Shown here piece by piece: positions 60,073-64,000 of a DNA stretch of 64,000 bases. The translations under genes were made by a program, and so were the position numbers. Under the pieces are notes generated by a model, which worked only from the letters and a program-made list of their open reading frames with translations, was not told where the DNA came from and ran no database searches. The stretch spans positions 8,866,001-8,930,000 of the forward strand of contig JABWDB010000006.1 in the NCBI GenBank assembly GCA_019614645.1, in the 5' to 3' direction. Positions within the stretch are counted from its first letter, which is position 1; each line of letters starts with the position of its first letter. Source of the DNA: Stratiolaelaps scimitus (lineage: Eukaryota; Arthropoda; Arachnida; Mesostigmata; Laelapidae).

Positions 60073-60423
60073 CGGAGTGGGAAAGATCCAAACGACTGCG
60101 GAGGGCGCAGACGCTTGGAACGGCGATCTCGTACAGTTGAGGCCGGCCCATAGGCCAGCACCGATCTCGGGATCGCGAAGGTCGGTATGTGACGCGATTG
60201 GGGCGGCGGTGGCGGGGAAAAGCGGTCGTCCGTGACGACTGCAGCGGCCTGCCCGTTCGGACTGCCCGACCTGGCTCGATGGTGCTTTCGGATCAAGTGG
60301 TTCGTCCGGTATCACACTCCGAGCCCCAAGGGCCACTTCACCTGCACGAGTTCCACCTGACGGGCCATCGTTCCAGTGACGCTCTCTCTCTACGGACAGG
60401 GTGGAATCGACTGGTCGATGCTC
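60073..60423 (-). CDS. Candidate internal coding exon, unknown protein
   Basis: On the minus strand acceptor GCCGTTTTTTAG precedes 117 open codons and a perfect donor CCG|GTGAGT, phase 0 at both ends. It begins EHRPVDSTLSVERERHWNDG, continues VIPDEPLDPKAPSSQ, and ends AVVWIFPTP. The composition is hydrophilic with no membrane segment. A second frame is partly open (PPPPPQSRHIPTF), and the plus strand also has a 107-codon frame, so the strand is not certain. It lies 2.4 kb downstream of bursicon beta on the same strand. Confidence 0.35.
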
Positions 60424-60611
60424 CTAAAAAACGGCGTCCCCTCGACTTCATCTCAAGTTTCCTTAGGGTCGACGACAGTCTGAATCACACCACCGCTGTG
60501 GTGGTTGTATAATAGAAGAAGCAAGAAGGAAGGTGGAAAGGCTCCCAAGGGGCCGCTACCGGAGAAAAAAAATCTGGTACTTGTTTAACGATCATGACTC
60601 GAAATCATTCG

Positions 60612-60658
60612 ATATATATATATGTATGTATATAAATAGAGAGAGAGAGAGAGAGAGA
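60612..60658. repeat. Compound (TA)n-(GA)n microsatellite
   Basis: TA run then GA run. The sequence following it (GCATATTTGATTATT) recurs after the similar array at 60718-60746, so the unit is duplicated. Confidence 0.85.
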
Positions 60659-60717
60659 AAGCATATTTGATTATTCCTGTACGACATCTCTCCCTCTCTC
60701 CCTAACAAAAAAAAAAA

Positions 60718-60746
60718 TATATATATATATATAGAGAGAGAGAGAG
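60718..60746. repeat. Compound (TA)n-(GA)n microsatellite
   Basis: Second copy of the TA-GA compound array, preceded by a poly-A run. Confidence 0.85.
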
Positions 60747-61194
60747 CATATTTGATTATTAATGTACGACATCGCTCTTTCAGAGAGAAGTTTGTGACCT
60801 ATTTCGTATGATCATTGTATGTATTTAACGTTATCGATGAAAGAGCGAATAGCTCATGAATCATTTTATAAACTCGTGTAGCTTCGATCTTATCCGTTGG
60901 CACTTTCGAAGTTCAAACAGGTTGATGGTGCCTGTTGCTGTGAATCACTCCTCCAGTACAAAATTTAATTAAAAAGGCAATTCTAATCACATTTATGCTA
61001 TTGAAGTGTTAATCTGAAGTCGACTGACACTATCTGTGATTTGGGAGTGACTATTTGGGTCGCTTTCAAATATACACATCATGTGACTGATGTGATTGTT
61101 AGCGAAGTGCCCAATTTTATCGAGCTGTGCGTCGATCAAATTGAGCACTTCGCTTTTTCATTCTAAAGAATCCTAAATTAAACATAAAAATATT

Positions 61195-61488
61195 TACAGC
61201 ATACATAAAGTTTATCACGACGTATGCAGCTCCAATATCGTTTCCAGGCTTCAAAGAAAGATTACAGAAAGTTGGCTACGTCTACTCAAAACGAGTATCT
61301 TTTAAATGGCAATGTGATAAAACCGAGGTAATCCCATTTCCAATCTTAGAAAGACTCGAAGACATCGGTAAACGTAGTCTAACTTGTGTTTATAATAATC
61401 TACCAAACCAGAAGGCCGCAATATTCCGCACAGTAGAGACATCCATTAGATCCCGTAGGAATATCCTTCCAAAATGTATAGCCAAATA
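61195..61488 (+). pseudogene. LINE-like coding relic (tentative)
   Basis: An open frame without ATG reads AAPISFPGFKERLQKVGY, then SFKWQCDKTEVIPFP, ERLEDIGKRSLTCVYNNLPN and SIRSRRNILPKCIAK before TAA. Amino-acid usage looks protein-like, and the AT-rich style matches the relic at 55-56 kb, but no catalytic motif is visible. Confidence 0.3.
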
Positions 61489-62859
61489 ACGTTGCGTGAA
61501 TGATCTTTTCCCATGGAGAGTTTCTCGCATGTTACACGAGAAAACAATGTACATATAGTAAAATTAACTGACTGGGGGACATATACAAAGATCTAGAGAA
61601 AATAGAGATAGGCTAAATGCCACTGTATCACCAGTTTCGGTTTTTTGAACCACTGCTCTTGTTGGCGCACTGTAGGATTTTGAGTACCTACGTTGACATT
61701 GTGTGTGTATGTGTGTATTTTTATCTAGTAGACCAAAGCACCTCTAGCATCTGATAGATACCTCGTTTATCCTAAGCCAACAAGTCTGCATACAAGTCTA
61801 GGTATGTAGGTTTATGCGGCTGTTGGGTGTCAGACCAATTCTTACGTCTCGCTGGCGGTGAATAGGCAGAGCTAGGTTAGGCACCAACTGATAGCTCTCT
61901 CAAAGGCAAACCAATTGTGTGTTCCACACATTTACGAACACAGGACTAACCGTCCTCGGTCTAGTCGAAACAAACATTTGACAAATCTGTGATAACATTT
62001 ATATCCCGAAAACTACGCATCTGCAGAATGACGCGTGCTTAGGTTCGTTAAGCTCACCTAATTAGGTTAAGTGCCGATGGTCGACCAAGCAGGACTTGAC
62101 TGCAATGTATTCCCTTACGAATCGACATTGCTTCTCTATATTTTCCAACGAATTGATTATAGTTCCCTGCCATCGATTTAAAACACACGTCCATTGTTCG
62201 TTCTTCAACAGGACCCTTGCCTGCGAATGTTTATTGTCTTCCTCAGTTCGCCAGTCCGTTCGACTTGCTAATAGCTCTCTTAAAACGCCATACGCCAACA
62301 ACGGTTACATATGTAGATACACATTATAGTGACAACCCCCTCATACGCTCGTATTGTCTATTAATCGTAAATCGGTCAATATCTCTACATGCATGGCTCT
62401 CTCTCTCTCTCTCCCCCCATTTGCTAGGCCTTCGTATGATATTATAGATAGTGAAATCGTAATGGTCGAAACGTTTAGCTCATAGTGCACAGATATATCT
62501 CAATGGTCTTCGTGTCCTTCGTCTCTGCTCTCTCCGTTTCAGTGACATCTCAGTCGTGTAGATGTGCCAGAAGCCAGGATGGGCGAGCTGCTTGATTCGT
62601 TGTGGATACATTCAATGCAATGCCAACACGACGCTCAACAATAGGCCGAAAGCTTGTGACGCTCGGTTGTGTTAACGACACTTCTGTTGCCGGCCGACGC
62701 AGATGTTGTAGATCCGGTGGATATAGTCCTTTCTATTTGCCATCCTCAGATCAGATGTTGGCAAAAGAGGAAATGGGCTATGGATGATGAAGACGGGTGG
62801 GGATCTGTTGGAGTGGGTGCTATTACAGATTAAGGTGTCTGTGGCGGTGCGAATCGATT

Positions 62860-63845
62860 TTACAGGGTGCAGGGTACGCAGGTACAACCTGTGGGAACTT
62901 TGAGTTGCAGCTCCATGGCCCCAAGTGGGCCTAAGATGCGTTCGCCGTTGACGTCGTAGCACTGATCTAGAAGAACGCCGCGACGTTCCATTTGGGTCTC
63001 GCGACAGCAGTTACATTCCTGAAAAATGCCATGGAATAGCATGGATGGCACAAGGGCGACACGATATGGATACCCCACAGACACATGAACATGCAGACAG
63101 AGACAGATCATCAACATCATTGTCATCATTATCCTCATCATTGCAAAAGATGGTGGCCATCGATCTAGGTAAGAAAGAAGCTGTGACTGGCTCCGCTCGG
63201 TGACTGGTCTCACAAAAGCCACCTGGGCCGAGCGAGGTGTTGCTAGCTTTTGTTCGGCGTTTATACGAGGGCCAAACTATGTTCAGTAGCTCAAGGAACC
63301 CAAAGACAACTACGGCGGAAAGAACGATTTTTACGCATAGGTATATATGTATACATAGATATATATATATATTGTGTAAGCGATTACGAATGAATAACAT
63401 AGTCGGACGCCTCTGCAACGCCTCGACCACAATGTTGACCGCCACGCGGGCCGCGCTGATCAGCGTTATCGTCACTTTTGGCCGTCGCAGCAGCAGCAGC
63501 AGTAGTAGCACTATTGGTGACTGTAGTAGATGCAGTCTTTGGACGTACCTTGTGAAAGCCGTGAGGTGCGGATAGGCTGGGCTGGACTTGGGAGTTGCAG
63601 GTGCCTTCGCACTTCGTCACTTCGACACTTCCCTCGCAGCTCCGAAGAGGGTTGCCGAAGTCGTCGTTCTCTTCGCGATTGATATGGATCTTCGTCTGCA
63701 CGGAGCGACACGTCTGCTCCATGGCGAACGGCTCATTGAGAAAATTGGCCTCGACAACTTCAGCCAACGACGATATACCGAGCAGCAGAGCAAATGCCAG
63801 AACAGCGATCGCTGGCAGCAGCGGTGAGAGAGAACGCCGGGCCAT
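62860..63845 (-). CDS. pburs: Bursicon beta subunit (partner of bursicon), complete two-exon gene
   Basis: Bursicon beta is a secreted cystine-knot subunit. With bursicon alpha it forms the hormone that drives cuticle tanning and, in insects, wing expansion through the receptor LGR2 (rickets); beta homodimers act in immunity. Exon 1 is 63549-63845 (99 codons), exon 2 is 63018-62860 (52 codons plus TAA). The intron is 530 bp, phase 0, with donor AAG|GTACGT and acceptor TTTTTCAG. The 151-residue product starts with a signal peptide (SPLLPAIAVLAFALLLGISS) and probably matures near residue 33. Hallmarks are VTKCEGTCNSQVQPS at 77-90 and ECNCCRE at 100-106, then QCYDVNG at 118-124 and GCTCVPC at 143-149. 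All 11 expected cysteines are present: 46, 70, 79, 83, 101, 103, 104, 119, 144, 146 and 149. Length fits the family (Drosophila about 141). No defects are seen. Confidence 0.97.
63019..63548 (-). other. Intron of bursicon beta
   Basis: 530 bp, GT-AG, phase 0, splitting the conserved region between GFHK and ECNCC. It holds an interrupted TA array (63342-63372) and a (GCT)n stretch on the minus strand near 63487-63505. Confidence 0.93.
63342..63372. repeat. (TA)n microsatellite in bursicon beta intron
   Basis: Interrupted TA/ATGT array of about 30 bp. Confidence 0.85.
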
Positions 63846-63904
63846 CTTACCACCCGCGCCCGCGTCTCTCCTGTTATCGAGTGGACGCTTGCCTCATAGC
63901 TGCA

Positions 63905-63916
63905 CTGTTATATCGG
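63905..63916 (-). promoter_or_regulatory. Possible TATA element upstream of bursicon beta
   Basis: On the minus strand CCGATATAACAG lies about 65 bp before the ATG. It is the only TATA-like motif in the 155 bp available upstream. A (CAG)n tract follows at 63920-63945. The true promoter may lie beyond the window. Confidence 0.25.
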
Positions 63917-64000
63917 GTTGCAGCAGCAGCAGCAGCTGCAGCAGCCGTAGCAGTGAGAAGACGCCAGCTGATTGCAATTACCACGAAGGAGCGAGATGCG

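Larger units (their letters stand above)
60424..62859. other. Non-coding stretch downstream of bursicon beta
   Basis: Contains TA/GA arrays at 60612-60658 and 60718-60746, a coding-like relic at 61195-61488 and an unsupported minus frame at 62062-62301. TTTATT at about 62229 reads AATAAA on the minus strand, a possible distant poly(A) signal. Confidence 0.4.

Noticed and set aside
1..64000. CRISPR arrays, bacterial operons, rRNA genes
   Set aside because: No regularly spaced repeats, no Shine-Dalgarno-led gene strings and no rRNA sequence; all signs are eukaryotic.

Overview
This window is arthropod nuclear DNA. The evidence is split coding sequence with GT-AG introns, very low coding density, dense (TA)n microsatellites, tRNA-derived SINE families and relics of several eukaryotic transposon classes. 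One gene is firmly identified: the arthropod hormone subunit bursicon beta (partner of bursicon) on the minus strand at 62860-63845. I found no bacterial operons, rRNA or CRISPR array. Order or species cannot be fixed from sequence alone; an acarine or other chelicerate is only a guess.

Layout: 1-1473 (minus) is the 5' end of a BEL/Pao LTR retrotransposon with a 319-codon open Gag that runs off the left edge and a candidate LTR. 4791-5279 is a candidate terminal coding exon. 5.3-20.3 kb is mostly non-coding, with SINE copies, TA arrays and a few long but unrecognised ORFs. 20.3-26.7 kb is a rearranged Ty1/copia cluster: two LTRs, an internally inverted protease fragment, a nested SINE, an 83-bp TA array inside the reverse transcriptase, an antisense ORF with a membrane segment, and the start of a second copy after the right LTR. 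27574-28550 is an internally deleted mariner with intact ends.

29-35 kb is non-coding with SINE copies and a LINE endonuclease relic. 35864-36765 holds a candidate compact three-exon plus-strand gene for a small membrane-anchored protein of unknown function. 42065-42509 is a well-bounded glutamine-rich internal exon on the minus strand. 45309-45777 is a large imperfect palindrome (foldback or MITE-like element) abutting a TA array. 50.34-52.36 kb is a GC-rich, 5'-truncated, frameshifted R1-clade LINE whose catalytic FADD/YADD box reads YAND. 55-56.1 kb and about 61.2 kb are AT-rich, LINE-like relics. 60073-60423 is another candidate minus-strand exon, and the window ends with the bursicon beta gene and its upstream region.

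The hormone gene and candidate host exons sit in a mobile-element-rich landscape. Except for bursicon beta and the recognised transposons, coding calls rest on open frames plus splice signals, not on recognised homology, and are scored accordingly.
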